In this document: one piece after another, positions 39,773 through 47,099 of the stretch
Layout: every line of letters starts with the position of its first letter
Numbering within the stretch: position 1 is the stretch's first letter
NCBI GenBank assembly: GCA_963817035.1
Contig: CAWFMM010000003.1
Coordinates: forward strand, 806,001-870,000
Length of the DNA: 64,000 nt
Direction: 5' to 3'
Origin: AC-49 sp963817035
GTDB taxonomy: Bacteria > Actinomycetota > Thermoleophilia > Solirubrobacterales > Solirubrobacteraceae
Notes under the pieces: generated by a model
The model's input: only the letters and a program-made list of their open reading frames with translations
What the model was told of the DNA's origin: nothing
The model's database searches: none
Position numbers and translations under genes: made by a program

Positions 39773-41155
39773 CTAGCCGCCGATCAGCGAGCTGAGCCGG
39801 GCGTTGAGCGCCGAGCCCTGCTGCTGGCTGCGCCCGAGCGCGACTTCCATCTGCGAGAACTGGTTCGTCAGGAAGGCCTGCTTGGCCGCCAGCCGCGCGT
39901 TCATCGCGGTCAGCTGCGAGGCGAGATCGGAGATGTTCGAGCTGCCCTGGCTGATGCGCTGATCGAACTGGCCGCCGGCGATCGTCTGGGGATCGAGGAC
40001 GCCCTTCATGCCCTGAGCCAGGCCGGCACCGCCCGTCACGCCTCCGAGCAGGCGCTGCACCCCGAGCGGATTGGTGCTCAGCATCGACGCGAGCCTGGTC
40101 GTGTCGAGCGTCAGCTTGCCGTCGACGCTGTCCTGGTTGAAGCCGCTGGCCGCGGCGGCGCCGGTCGACAGCCCGATCTGGCTGAGCAGCGTCGGATCGC
40201 TGGGTGTCGCGCCGGCCGGCGAGAACGCGCTGGTGACCGTGCGCCGGAGGTTGTCGAGCACCGCGTTGAGCCCCGAGTCGCCGAACAGCGTGCCCTGGGA
40301 GGCATCGGTGGCCGACTGCGGGTTGGGGACCTTCTTCTGCGTCGTCGCCTGCTGGATGGTCGAGACGACGTCGTTGTAGGCGCTGACGAAGGCGTTGAGC
40401 TTCGTGGTGATCAGCGTCGAGTTGGGACCTGGGTTGCCGACCGTGACCGCGACGTCGTCGGTCGTCTTGCCGGTCAGCGTCAGCGTGACGCCGGCCAAGC
40501 CGTTGGCGACGACGTTCGACGACGACGTGAACGGCTGGCCGTCGACCGTGTAGTTGGCGTCGGCGCCCGCGCGGGCCCTCGTCGGGTCCTCGACGAGCGA
40601 GCCGCCCGCGGCGCTGAACGCGCTCGCGACGCCGGTCGTCTTCGCCGCGAGCACGAGCTTGCCGTTGACGTTGACGGCGAAGACCGAGGCGTTGGCGTCG
40701 GAGTTGACCGCCGAGACGACGGAGTCCAGCGACGCGCCGGCCGAGACGGGGATCGTCTCGGAGCCGATCGTGATCGAGGAGTCGGCGCCAGGCGGGGTGT
40801 AGGCGTAGCTGTGCTGCTCGGACGAGGCGAGATTCTGGATGCCGACCTGGTAGGCGCCAGGTCCGGCGCCGGCGGTGATCTGGGCGGTGATGCGGGTCGG
40901 GTCGGCCGAGCTCGCGGTCTGCGAGGGCAGCCACGTGGAGCTCGACTGAAGGTCCTGGGAGGCGTCGTTGAGCGTCTTGAGCTTGGCCTCGATGTTCTGC
41001 AGGACGTTCTGGCGCGCCTGCGCCGCGGCCTGCTTGAGCGTGATCGCCGTCTTGGGCAAAGACTGCACGGCCATCAGCGAGTTGACGATCGCGCTGGTGT
41101 CGACCCCCGAGGCGAGGCCGGTGAGCCCCAGCGATGATGCGCTGAGCGAGGTCAC
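39773..41155 (-). CDS. fliD: Filament cap protein FliD
   Basis: A 460-residue cap protein: N-terminal GLTGLASGVDTSAIVNSLMAVQSLPKTAITLKQ, central GPGAYQVGIQNLA and VTLTLTGKTTDDVAVTV, C-terminal QFDQRISQGSSNISDLASQLTAMNARLAAKQAFLTNQFSQMEVALG. It caps the growing filament and folds flagellin. Its ATG overlaps the flaG stop in an ATGA, so the two are co-translated. Confidence 0.94.
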   Translation of the reverse strand: MTSLSASSLGLTGLASGVDTSAIVNSLMAVQSLPKTAITLKQAAAQARQNVLQNIEAKLKTLNDASQDLQSSSTWLPSQTASSADPTRITAQITAGAGPGAYQVGIQNLASSEQHSYAYTPPGADSSITIGSETIPVSAGASLDSVVSAVNSDANASVFAVNVNGKLVLAAKTTGVASAFSAAGGSLVEDPTRARAGADANYTVDGQPFTSSSNVVANGLAGVTLTLTGKTTDDVAVTVGNPGPNSTLITTKLNAFVSAYNDVVSTIQQATTQKKVPNPQSATDASQGTLFGDSGLNAVLDNLRRTVTSAFSPAGATPSDPTLLSQIGLSTGAAAASGFNQDSVDGKLTLDTTRLASMLSTNPLGVQRLLGGVTGGAGLAQGMKGVLDPQTIAGGQFDQRISQGSSNISDLASQLTAMNARLAAKQAFLTNQFSQMEVALGRSQQQGSALNARLSSLIGG

Positions 41156-41505
41156 GCTGCGTCATCCGGGTCGACAGACCCAACATCGAGGACTTCGGCG
41201 AGCGAGACCGGGCGTACGACGGAGCCGCTGCCGTCGACCAGGCTGGCGATGACCTTGCCGTCGACGCGGTGGACGTCGAAGCGCATCGTGTGACCGGCGC
41301 GCGACATCTCGTCGGCGGTGCGCGACGCGGCGTCGACCTCGTCCCACAGCTCGTCGGGAATCGTGGGCCGGGAGGCCTGCATCCGCTTGGCGGCCAGGTC
41401 GTAGACGGTCGCAAAGCCGTCGCCACCGGCGCGCGTGAGCACGGAGGGCAGCAGATCCGGCGTGGGAGCGGGCGTCGCCCCGATGCGATTCACGTCAAAG
41501 GTCAT
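41152..41505 (-). CDS. FlaG-like flagellar protein
   Basis: A 117-residue protein with the FlaG-type C-terminal beta motif HTMRFDVHRVDGKVIASLVDGSGSVVRPVSLAEVLDV, comparable to LRF.vhe.tg.i.V.v.D..TgevIR.IP. The N terminus is longer than in FlaG of Bacillus or Pseudomonas and contains TIPDELWDEVDAASRTADEM. FlaG affects filament length and usually precedes fliD, as here. AGGAGG lies just upstream of the ATG. Confidence 0.78.
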   Translation of the reverse strand: MTFDVNRIGATPAPTPDLLPSVLTRAGGDGFATVYDLAAKRMQASRPTIPDELWDEVDAASRTADEMSRAGHTMRFDVHRVDGKVIASLVDGSGSVVRPVSLAEVLDVGSVDPDDAA

Positions 41506-41566
41506 GGTTCCTCCTGGATGAGTCTCTCGGGGCCATCCATGGGCCCGATTCCTGCTTCTGACACTC

Positions 41567-41594
41567 ATCATCGGTCTGATGATCCGGTCCTTGA
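41567..41594 (-). promoter_or_regulatory. Sigma-28-type promoter of flaG-fliD
   Basis: On the minus strand: TCAAG (41594-41590), 15 bases, CCGATGAT (41574-41567), then a 61-base leader to the AGGAGG-preceded ATG. Confidence 0.62.
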
Positions 41595-41619
41595 TGAAGC
41601 GCATGGACATATGGACGGA

Positions 41620-44031
41620 TCATGCCGCGAGGGCGTGGGCCTCGGCGGCCAGCAGCTCGGCGTCCTCGTCGAGCCCGCGGGCACGGGCATTGGCGGCCAG
41701 GCCGGTGAGCGCAGCGACGTCCGGCGCCTGCCGGCAGACCGCGATCCACTCGTCGGCCGCCGACTCGAGGTAGCCGCGGCGGGTGTACATGCGAGCGAGC
41801 TGCTCGCGCGTCTCCCGCCACGGGATCGCGACGACGTCGAGCACCGCCAACAGCGCGCCGAACGGCTCGTAGCGCTCGATCCGCAGGAGCGCCTCGAGCA
41901 TCGCGAGGACGAGCGCCGCCGCGCCGGCGGCGATCGTCGTCGGCAGTGGATCGCCGCTCTGCGCGGCTCCCCAGGCGGCGAACGCATGCAGCTCGGCCTC
42001 GTCGAGCTGCGCCGCGCGGGCGCGGATGAGCAGTGCGTCGAGGTCGTCGCGGCGCTCGTCGGCGAGGCGGGCGAACAGCGCGGTGCGCGCTCCGGCCGCG
42101 GCGGCCATCGACTCCGGGTCGACGCGGTCGGCGATCTCGGCGGCTTCGGCGAGGCGATCCTGGGAGAGCAGCGCCTCGGCCAGCGCGACGCGGGCCTGCT
42201 CACAACCGGGCTGGGCCTCGAGCACACCACGGAGCTCAGCTTCCGCCTGGGCCGCGGCCCCGGCCTCGTGCAGGGCGACCGCGAGCATGAAACGAACACT
42301 CGGCCCGGTATCGGCGACCAGCGCGTGGATCTCCTCGACGACCTCGTCGGCGGCCACGCCGCGGCGCAGCATCGCCAGCGCGAGCGGATCGACGACGGCG
42401 AGGAAGCGTGGATTGCGGCACAGCGCCTCGCGCAACAGCTCCTCCGCGCGCAGCGGATTGCCGAGCACGATCTCGGTGTCGGCGAGCGACGCCAGCGCGA
42501 TGAAGCTGCCGCAGCCGACCGTCGGCGAGTAGTTGGCCGGAGCGTCGCCCATCGCAAGGCAGCGCTCGAGCAACTCCTTGGCGCGCTGGTGGTCGTGCTC
42601 GCATCCGGCGACGAGCGCCTGCTCGAAGACGATGTCGGTGAAGCCCGGGAACACGTCGAGCACCTCGTCGCCGACGCGGGCCGCGTCGGCGTAGCGGCCA
42701 CCGACGCGCAGCGCCTTGACGTAGCGCGAGGCGCACGAGGAGGCGAAACCGTAGAGCCGCACGTCGGGGTCGACCCGCAGCGTCGACCAGGCGCTCTCGA
42801 AGTGCGCGAGCGCGACGGCGGCGTCGCCGGCCGCGGCGTACTCCGAGCCGAGGTTGAAGTGCAGGAACGGGGTGTCGATGCCGTCGGCCACCTGCTGGGA
42901 GAGCAGCTCGATGTTGCGCTGCGACTTGCCTTTGGCGTCGCGGACCGCACCGAGGTAGCCGTAGTGCTCCATGCGCACATTGGTCACCTCGAGGCGCTCG
43001 GGCAGATACGACGGCAGCGCGTAGGCGATCTGCTCATGGATGCGCCCGCGGAAGCGGTACTCGGGGCGGTTGCGGAAGATCCGCAGCGCCTCGTGGGTCA
43101 CCGCCATGCCGTCCTCGACGTCGCCGGTGAAGTTGATCTCGACGAGGAAGTGGGCCTCGCGCCAGACGTGGCCGGTGAGCTCGCGCAGGCGCTTGGCGTC
43201 GCCCTCGACGAGCACCTCGTCGGCGTCGAGGAACATCATCCAGTCGCTCGTCGCGGCGTCGAAGGAGACGTTGCGCGCGGCGCTGAAGTCGCCGGTCCAC
43301 TCGTGGTGGAGGACCTTGGCGCCGAACTCGTGGGCGATCTCGACCGTGCGGTCGGTTGAGCCGGTGTCGACGATGACGATCTCGTCGACGTGATCGCAGA
43401 TCGAGGCCAGGCAGCGCCCGAGCATCTCCTCCTCGTCCTTGACGATCATGCACAGGCTCAGCGTCAGTCCGAGCTGCGGCTTGGCCCGCTGCGCGACGCG
43501 CTTGGCGCGGGCGGGGATGTCTGCGAGCAGCGGCGCGGCCTGCGGCAGCAGCTTGACGCCGCGGCGCTTGCGCCGGGCGCATTCGCTGATGTTGCGCGCG
43601 ACCTGCCCGAGCGCCGGGTTGAGGCGGTTGGCGGCCCGGAACAGACGGTCGGCTGGTCCCAACGCGCCAAGCTCGTAGAGCGCGACACCGGCGAGATTGA
43701 GGAACACCGGCTCGCGCGGGTTCTCCTCGAGCAGGATGACGGCGGCGCGGGCAGCGGCGGCGTAGGCGCCGATCAGCACGGCCTGGGAGTCAACCTCGAG
43801 ATTCAGCGCGGTGTGCAGCAGCGCGCGCCGCGCCTCGTAGCGACGGTTGCGATCCTCGGTCTGCGCGGTCTCGTCGACCAGCGCCTGAAAGCCGGCTCCA
43901 TCGCATGACGCGAGCGCGTCGTGGGCGCGCGCGAGGAGGCGCTGCGCGGCGGTGACCTCGGGAGTCGCGGCGGGCGGTGGGGACGCGTGAGCGGTGGAGC
44001 CGGGGAGCGGCTCGGTGAGTCGCAGGGCCAT
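41620..44031 (-). CDS. TPR-glycosyltransferase-TPR protein, candidate flagellar protein glycosyltransferase
   Basis: An 803-residue soluble protein. Residues ~20-170 are helical repeats (PVFLNLAGVALYELGALGPADRLFRAANRLNP). Residues ~185-420 are a GT2 domain: LSLCMIVKDEEEMLGRCLASI, EIVIVDTGSTDRTVEIA and WMMFLDADEVL (DxD), with RNRPEYRFRGRIHEQI. The rest is TPR-like again (FLHFNLGSEYAAAGDAAVALAHF, CEQARVALAEALLSQDRLAEAA). The TPR-plus-transferase plan recalls FlmG, which docks flagellin, but FlmG has a GT-B enzyme. Its place beside flaG-fliD suggests it glycosylates the filament. The ATG at 44031 was chosen over longer forms reaching into the sigma gene. Confidence 0.85.
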   Translation of the reverse strand: MALRLTEPLPGSTAHASPPPAATPEVTAAQRLLARAHDALASCDGAGFQALVDETAQTEDRNRRYEARRALLHTALNLEVDSQAVLIGAYAAAARAAVILLEENPREPVFLNLAGVALYELGALGPADRLFRAANRLNPALGQVARNISECARRKRRGVKLLPQAAPLLADIPARAKRVAQRAKPQLGLTLSLCMIVKDEEEMLGRCLASICDHVDEIVIVDTGSTDRTVEIAHEFGAKVLHHEWTGDFSAARNVSFDAATSDWMMFLDADEVLVEGDAKRLRELTGHVWREAHFLVEINFTGDVEDGMAVTHEALRIFRNRPEYRFRGRIHEQIAYALPSYLPERLEVTNVRMEHYGYLGAVRDAKGKSQRNIELLSQQVADGIDTPFLHFNLGSEYAAAGDAAVALAHFESAWSTLRVDPDVRLYGFASSCASRYVKALRVGGRYADAARVGDEVLDVFPGFTDIVFEQALVAGCEHDHQRAKELLERCLAMGDAPANYSPTVGCGSFIALASLADTEIVLGNPLRAEELLREALCRNPRFLAVVDPLALAMLRRGVAADEVVEEIHALVADTGPSVRFMLAVALHEAGAAAQAEAELRGVLEAQPGCEQARVALAEALLSQDRLAEAAEIADRVDPESMAAAAGARTALFARLADERRDDLDALLIRARAAQLDEAELHAFAAWGAAQSGDPLPTTIAAGAAALVLAMLEALLRIERYEPFGALLAVLDVVAIPWRETREQLARMYTRRGYLESAADEWIAVCRQAPDVAALTGLAANARARGLDEDAELLAAEAHALAA

Positions 44032-44086
44032 GAGGGCTCCATAACGGTCGAGGGCGGGCCGTTCTGGGTATTCGGCCGCTCGTTGC

Positions 44087-44112
44087 GGGGATGTAGTCCC
44101 CATTTTTGGGGA
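44087..44112. promoter_or_regulatory. Triple-arm dyad between the TPR-glycosyltransferase and the sigma gene
   Basis: GGGGA (44087-44091), TCCCC (44097-44101) and GGGGA (44108-44112) are spaced by five and six bases. The middle arm can pair with either side, and TCCCCATTTTTGGGGA forms a clean dyad. Lying in the divergent gap, it may be an operator for the glycosyltransferase or the sigma gene. It is not followed by a T tract on the relevant strand, so a terminator is unlikely. Confidence 0.45.
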
Positions 44113-44146
44113 TGGCCCGTCTAGACGCATGGACGCTCCGCGGCCA

Positions 44147-44175
44147 TCAAGAAGTCTGCGCGGTGCGCCGATACG
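44147..44175 (+). promoter_or_regulatory. Sigma-28-type promoter of the flagellar sigma gene (autoregulation)
   Basis: TCAAG (44147-44151), 16 bases, CCGATACG (44168-44175), about 40 bases before the ATG at 44216. A sigma factor gene carrying the box it recognises implies positive autoregulation. Confidence 0.62.
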
Positions 44176-44215
44176 GCCCCCAGTCCCCCCGCTGACCGAA
44201 GGAGCCCACTGGGCC

Positions 44216-45031
44216 ATGAAGCTCGCAACGATCTCGCCGCACCGACGCCTGTCCTCTGAGGACACGCTCGAACTTTGGAAGGAATATCGCCGCACGTGTG
44301 ACCTGGCGCTGCGCGATCGGCTGGTGCTGACGTTCGCACCGCTGGTCAAGTACATCGTCTACAAGAAGGTCCGCGAGATGCCGGCGCGGTGTGAGGTCGA
44401 AGACTTCATCTCGTGCGGCCTCGAAGCGCTGATCCACTCGATCGACCGCTACGACCCCGAGAAGGGCGCCACGCTCGAGCAGTACGCCTGGACCCGCATC
44501 CACGGCGCCGTGCTCGACGAGCTGCGCCGCCAGGACTGGGCGCCGCGTTCGGTGCGCCGCTGGGAGCGCGACATCGACCGCGCGGTCGAGACCTTCACCG
44601 CTCTGCACCGTCGTCGCCCGACGACCGCCGAGCTCGCCGACGCGATGGGAACCACGGTCACCGAGCTGCGCAAGCGCCGCGGCGAGATCACCCAGTCCGA
44701 CCTGACGTCGCTGAACACGCTCGTGCTCTCCGACGACGAGACGACGATCGAGCGCATCGACACCGTCGCGGCCATCGACGTCCGCCTCGACCCCGTCCAC
44801 GCGGCGGCGACCGAAGAGGCCAAGGGCAAGTTCCGCGCCGCCTTCGCGCGTCTGCCCCAGCGCGAACGCGAGGTCGCGGTCCTGCTCTACGTCAAGAACC
44901 TGACCCTCGCCGAGATCGGCGACATCCTCGGAGTCAGCGAGTCCCGCGTCTGCCAGATCCACGGCGCGATGAAGAAGACGCTACGCGAGGTCCTCGACGC
45001 CGACGAGGAGATCTTCCGCCTCGTCGCGTAG
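44216..45031 (+). CDS. fliA: Flagellar sigma factor (sigma-28, FliA/WhiG/SigD family)
   Basis: A 271-residue sigma-70-family protein. Region 2 holds LWKEYRRTCDLALRDRLVLTFAPLVKYIVYKKVREMP and DFISCGLEALIHSIDRYDPEKGATLEQYAWTRIHGAVLDELRRQDWAPRSVRR, the FliA/WhiG hallmark. Region 3 has HRRRPTTAELADAMGTTVTELRKRR. Region 4 has REVAVLLYVKNLTLAEIGDILGVSESRVCQIHGAMKKTLRE. It should direct polymerase to the TCAAG/TAAAG-CCGAT/C boxes in this window. The ATG 44216 has AAGGAG 12 bases upstream; an earlier in-frame start at 44129 would read through its own promoter. No flgM anti-sigma gene is in the window. Confidence 0.95.
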   Translation: MKLATISPHRRLSSEDTLELWKEYRRTCDLALRDRLVLTFAPLVKYIVYKKVREMPARCEVEDFISCGLEALIHSIDRYDPEKGATLEQYAWTRIHGAVLDELRRQDWAPRSVRRWERDIDRAVETFTALHRRRPTTAELADAMGTTVTELRKRRGEITQSDLTSLNTLVLSDDETTIERIDTVAAIDVRLDPVHAAATEEAKGKFRAAFARLPQREREVAVLLYVKNLTLAEIGDILGVSESRVCQIHGAMKKTLREVLDADEEIFRLVA

Positions 45032-45058
45032 CCGCTGGGGGTCAGCAGCTTGTGGTAC

Positions 45059-45084
45059 CGCGCCGGGCCCTTGGGTCCGGCGCG
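45059..45084 (+). terminator. Terminator hairpin of the sigma gene
   Basis: CGCGCCGGGCCC (45059-45070) pairs with GGGTCCGGCGCG (45073-45084) with one G-U pair, 28 bases after the stop and followed by a short TTT. Confidence 0.6.
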
Positions 45085-45114
45085 TCGCGTTTGGGGGGAC
45101 GGGCTCCCTCACTA

Positions 45115-45288
45115 GGAATAGTTCCGAGTACGGGGGCCCAAGGGTGGTCGGCGGGATCAAACAGCGCGGCGAGGAAATCGGTGAAGCCACCGCCGGGTCT
45201 GTCCCCGCTTCCCCTTTAATGCCGCAGTTCGCGCCCGACATCCAGGCACGGGCCCTCAGACTCGGAACTATTCCGAGTACGGGGGCCC
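45115..45288. repeat. Two direct 25-base repeats with palindromic cores flanking ~124 noncoding bases
   Basis: The units at 45115-45139 and 45264-45288 are in the same orientation and share their last 14 bases (CGAGTACGGGGGCCC ending). Their first 11 bases are reverse complements of each other (GGAATAGTTCC and GGAACTATTCC). In the second copy ACTCGGAA..TTCCGAGT is a perfect dyad. No coding sequence lies between. It could be a small dispersed repeat or operator pair. TACGGGGGC (45278-45286) also pairs with GCCCCCGTA at the end of the fhlB-like gene. Confidence 0.6.
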
Positions 45289-45293
45289 GCCCC

Positions 45294-45575
45294 TCAAATC
45301 GCCCCCGTATCCAGCCGATACGCCCACACCAGCGTCTCGGCCACCGCCGCGAACAGCTCCTCCGGGATCTCGGAGTCCAGCTGCAACTGGGCCAGCGCCT
45401 GCGCCAGCCCGGGCTCCGAGCGCACCGGCACTCCCGCCCCGCGCGCCAACTCGATGATCCGCCGCGCGATCTCGCCGCGGCCGGTCGCCACGACGCGTGG
45501 CGCGCCGGCAGCGTCGCGGTCGTAGCGCAGCGCCGCCGCCTCGAGCGGACCGTCCTCTTCAGGCCCGGAGGTCAA
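45294..45575 (-). CDS. FhlB-like paralogue of the FlhB C-terminal domain
   Basis: A 93-residue soluble protein matching only the part of FlhB after the NPTH site: AALRYDRDAAGAPRVVATGRGEIARRIIELARGAGVPVRSEPGLAQALAQLQLDSEIPEELFAAVAETLVWAYRL. There are no membrane helices and no NPTH. Such stand-alone domains (YlqH/FhlB) can substitute for the cleaved FlhB C-terminus in export switching. It overlaps the fliK-like gene by 17 bases, the same pairing as ylqG-ylqH in Bacillus. Confidence 0.85.
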   Translation of the reverse strand: MTSGPEEDGPLEAAALRYDRDAAGAPRVVATGRGEIARRIIELARGAGVPVRSEPGLAQALAQLQLDSEIPEELFAAVAETLVWAYRLDTGAI

Positions 45576-46158
45576 CGGTCTCCTTCCGGTCGTGAACCGT
45601 CACCACGGCCGGCCGGCCGGTGGCGCCGACGAGCGCCGAGCGCAACACGTCCGCCGCCGCCCGTGCTCGCGCCGCCGGCTCGCCCGACGGCGCCGACACG
45701 CTCACCCCTTCAGCACTGACGAGCATGTCCATGCGCCCGAGCTCCGGCGAGTCGTAGCGCAGCAGGACCGACAGCGGCGCGCCGTCCGACCCGCCCCCCG
45801 ACGCGCCCTCGTCGTCGGGCGAGACGATCAGATGCGCCTGCGCGCCCCCGGGCAACGCCACCGAGCCCGTCCACATCGGCGGCGGGGTCACGGCAGCCGA
45901 GGACGGAGCCTCCTGCGCCGGCGGCGCCACCACCTGCAGCGTCACCCGATCGACACTCGCCTCGGTCACCCGCAACCGCAACCGTGCCCCCTCGGGCACG
46001 TCGTCGGGCAGCGTCGCCCAGACCCGCGCGCCCGCAAACGCCAGCAACCCGCGCTCGCCCTGGCGCTCCACGACCTTCGCACCGAGCATCGCGCCCTCGC
46101 GCAGCGGCAGGTCGGCGACCAGCCCGCGCAGGAGAATCAGATCGATCGGTGCGGCCAT
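45559..46158 (-). CDS. FliK-like flagellar protein (YlqG type)
   Basis: A 199-residue protein with no clear catalytic motif. The N-terminal half is beta-rich (KVVERQGERGLLAFAGARVWATLPDDVPEGARLRLRV). The C-terminal part (LLRYDSPELGRMDMLVSAEGVSVSAPSGEPAARARAAADVLRSAL) resembles a FliK C-terminal domain, with LGRMDM in place of LGxVxV. Its coupling to an FhlB-like gene supports a role in hook-length or switch control. The call is moderate; family assignment needs a profile search. Confidence 0.65.
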   Translation of the reverse strand: MAAPIDLILLRGLVADLPLREGAMLGAKVVERQGERGLLAFAGARVWATLPDDVPEGARLRLRVTEASVDRVTLQVVAPPAQEAPSSAAVTPPPMWTGSVALPGGAQAHLIVSPDDEGASGGGSDGAPLSVLLRYDSPELGRMDMLVSAEGVSVSAPSGEPAARARAAADVLRSALVGATGRPAVVTVHDRKETVDLRA

Positions 46159-46214
46159 CGCCCACCATCATCCTCTGCCGACCGACCCCGCAGCGACGTC
46201 CGTCCACGTTATGG

Positions 46215-46242
46215 TCAACCCGCGCGCGCGGCGGCCGACCAT
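46215..46242 (+). promoter_or_regulatory. Sigma-28-type promoter of flgF
   Basis: TCAAC (46215-46219), 15 bases, CCGACCAT (46235-46242), then the ATG at 46250 after seven bases. A leaderless mRNA is predicted. Confidence 0.55.
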
Positions 46243-46249
46243 AGGGCGT

Positions 46250-46942
46250 ATGGATAGAGGGATCTACATCGCCGCGTCCGGCATGGTCACCGAGATGGTC
46301 CGCCAGGACCAGATCGCCAACGACCTCGCGAACACATCGACACCCGGGTACAAGCAAGATCGCGTCACCCAGAGCGCGTTCGGCGCGATGCTGCTCTCCA
46401 ACACCCAGACCGGTCAGCCCGTCGGCACGATCGCGCTCGGCACGATGGTCGACAAGCAGGTCACGGACATGACCGGCCAGCCACTCGTGGCCACCGGCTC
46501 GCCGCTCGACATGGGCATCGCCGGCAACGGCTTCTTCGCGATCAAGACGCCCGAAGGCGTGCGCTACACGCGAAACGGCTCGTTCGAAGCGGCCGCCGAC
46601 GGCACGCTCACCGACCAGCTCGGAAATACGGTCCTCGGCCCGACCAACCAGCCGATCAAGGTCAACCCCGACGGGACCGTCGACGCGGCCAACGTCGGCA
46701 TCTTCGCTCTGAAGAACGCGACCAAGGTCGGCAACTCCAACTTCACCGGCACCGTCTCGGGCAAGCCCGACGGCACCGTGCACACCGGCCAGATCGAAGG
46801 CTCGGGCGTCGATCCGACGCGCGTCATGGTCGACATGATGACCTCGCTGCGCGCCTTCGAGTCCGGCCAGAAGGTCCTCAACACGCTCGACGAGACCATG
46901 GGCCAGGCCGCCGGCCAGGTCGGTTCGCTCAACGGCTCCTAG
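46250..46942 (+). CDS. flgF: Flagellar rod/hook-basal body protein FlgF-like
   Basis: A 230-residue protein of the rod family: MDRGIYIAASGMVTEMVRQDQIANDLANTSTPGYKQ at the N terminus, SPLDMGIAGNGFFAI in the middle, and the C-terminal VDMMTSLRAFESGQKVLNTLDETMGQA. The N-terminal YIAASGM and its place before flgG favour FlgF (FlhO in Bacillus). The ATG at 46250 fits the family N terminus exactly and has no Shine-Dalgarno, in line with a leaderless start. Confidence 0.88.
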   Translation: MDRGIYIAASGMVTEMVRQDQIANDLANTSTPGYKQDRVTQSAFGAMLLSNTQTGQPVGTIALGTMVDKQVTDMTGQPLVATGSPLDMGIAGNGFFAIKTPEGVRYTRNGSFEAAADGTLTDQLGNTVLGPTNQPIKVNPDGTVDAANVGIFALKNATKVGNSNFTGTVSGKPDGTVHTGQIEGSGVDPTRVMVDMMTSLRAFESGQKVLNTLDETMGQAAGQVGSLNGS

Positions 46943-47099
46943 CCGCTCAGCACCCTTACACCACTTCGCTGGGTTATGCGTCCAGCGTCTCCTCAAGTCC
47001 TCGGCGACATAACCGATCACCGGGGAGACAAAGGAGTCACTCGACTGGACCACCCTCTGGTGGAAGCCGGGACTCCATCCCTCCTTTACAGGAGACCCG
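46943..47099 (+). other. Structured flgG leader region
   Basis: The 157-base gap between flgF and flgG holds a sigma-28-type promoter (46993-47020) and about 75 bases of leader. The leader contains a CCACC-CTCT-GGTGG stem (47051-47064) nested in possible pairings AAAGGAG/CTCCTTT and GGAGTC/GACTCC. Six GGA triplets occur, the last in the Shine-Dalgarno (AGGAG). A structured CsrA target is one reading; the operon encodes csrA itself. Confidence 0.4.
46993..47020 (+). promoter_or_regulatory. Sigma-28-type promoter of the flgG-flgJ-flgN-flgK-flgL-fliW-csrA-flagellin operon
   Basis: TCAAG (46993-46997), 15 bases, CCGATCAC (47013-47020). It is the only clear box upstream of the whole downstream gene set. 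Confidence 0.65.

Noticed and set aside
44032..44086. Sigma-28 box for the TPR-glycosyltransferase (CCGAATAC on the minus strand)
   Set aside because: No TCAAG/TAAAG-like element at 15-16 bases upstream, so it was not listed.
45144..45719. 191-codon plus-strand ORF after the sigma gene
   Set aside because: Arg/Pro-rich reading of the repeat region and of the antisense of the fhlB- and fliK-like genes; no family motif.
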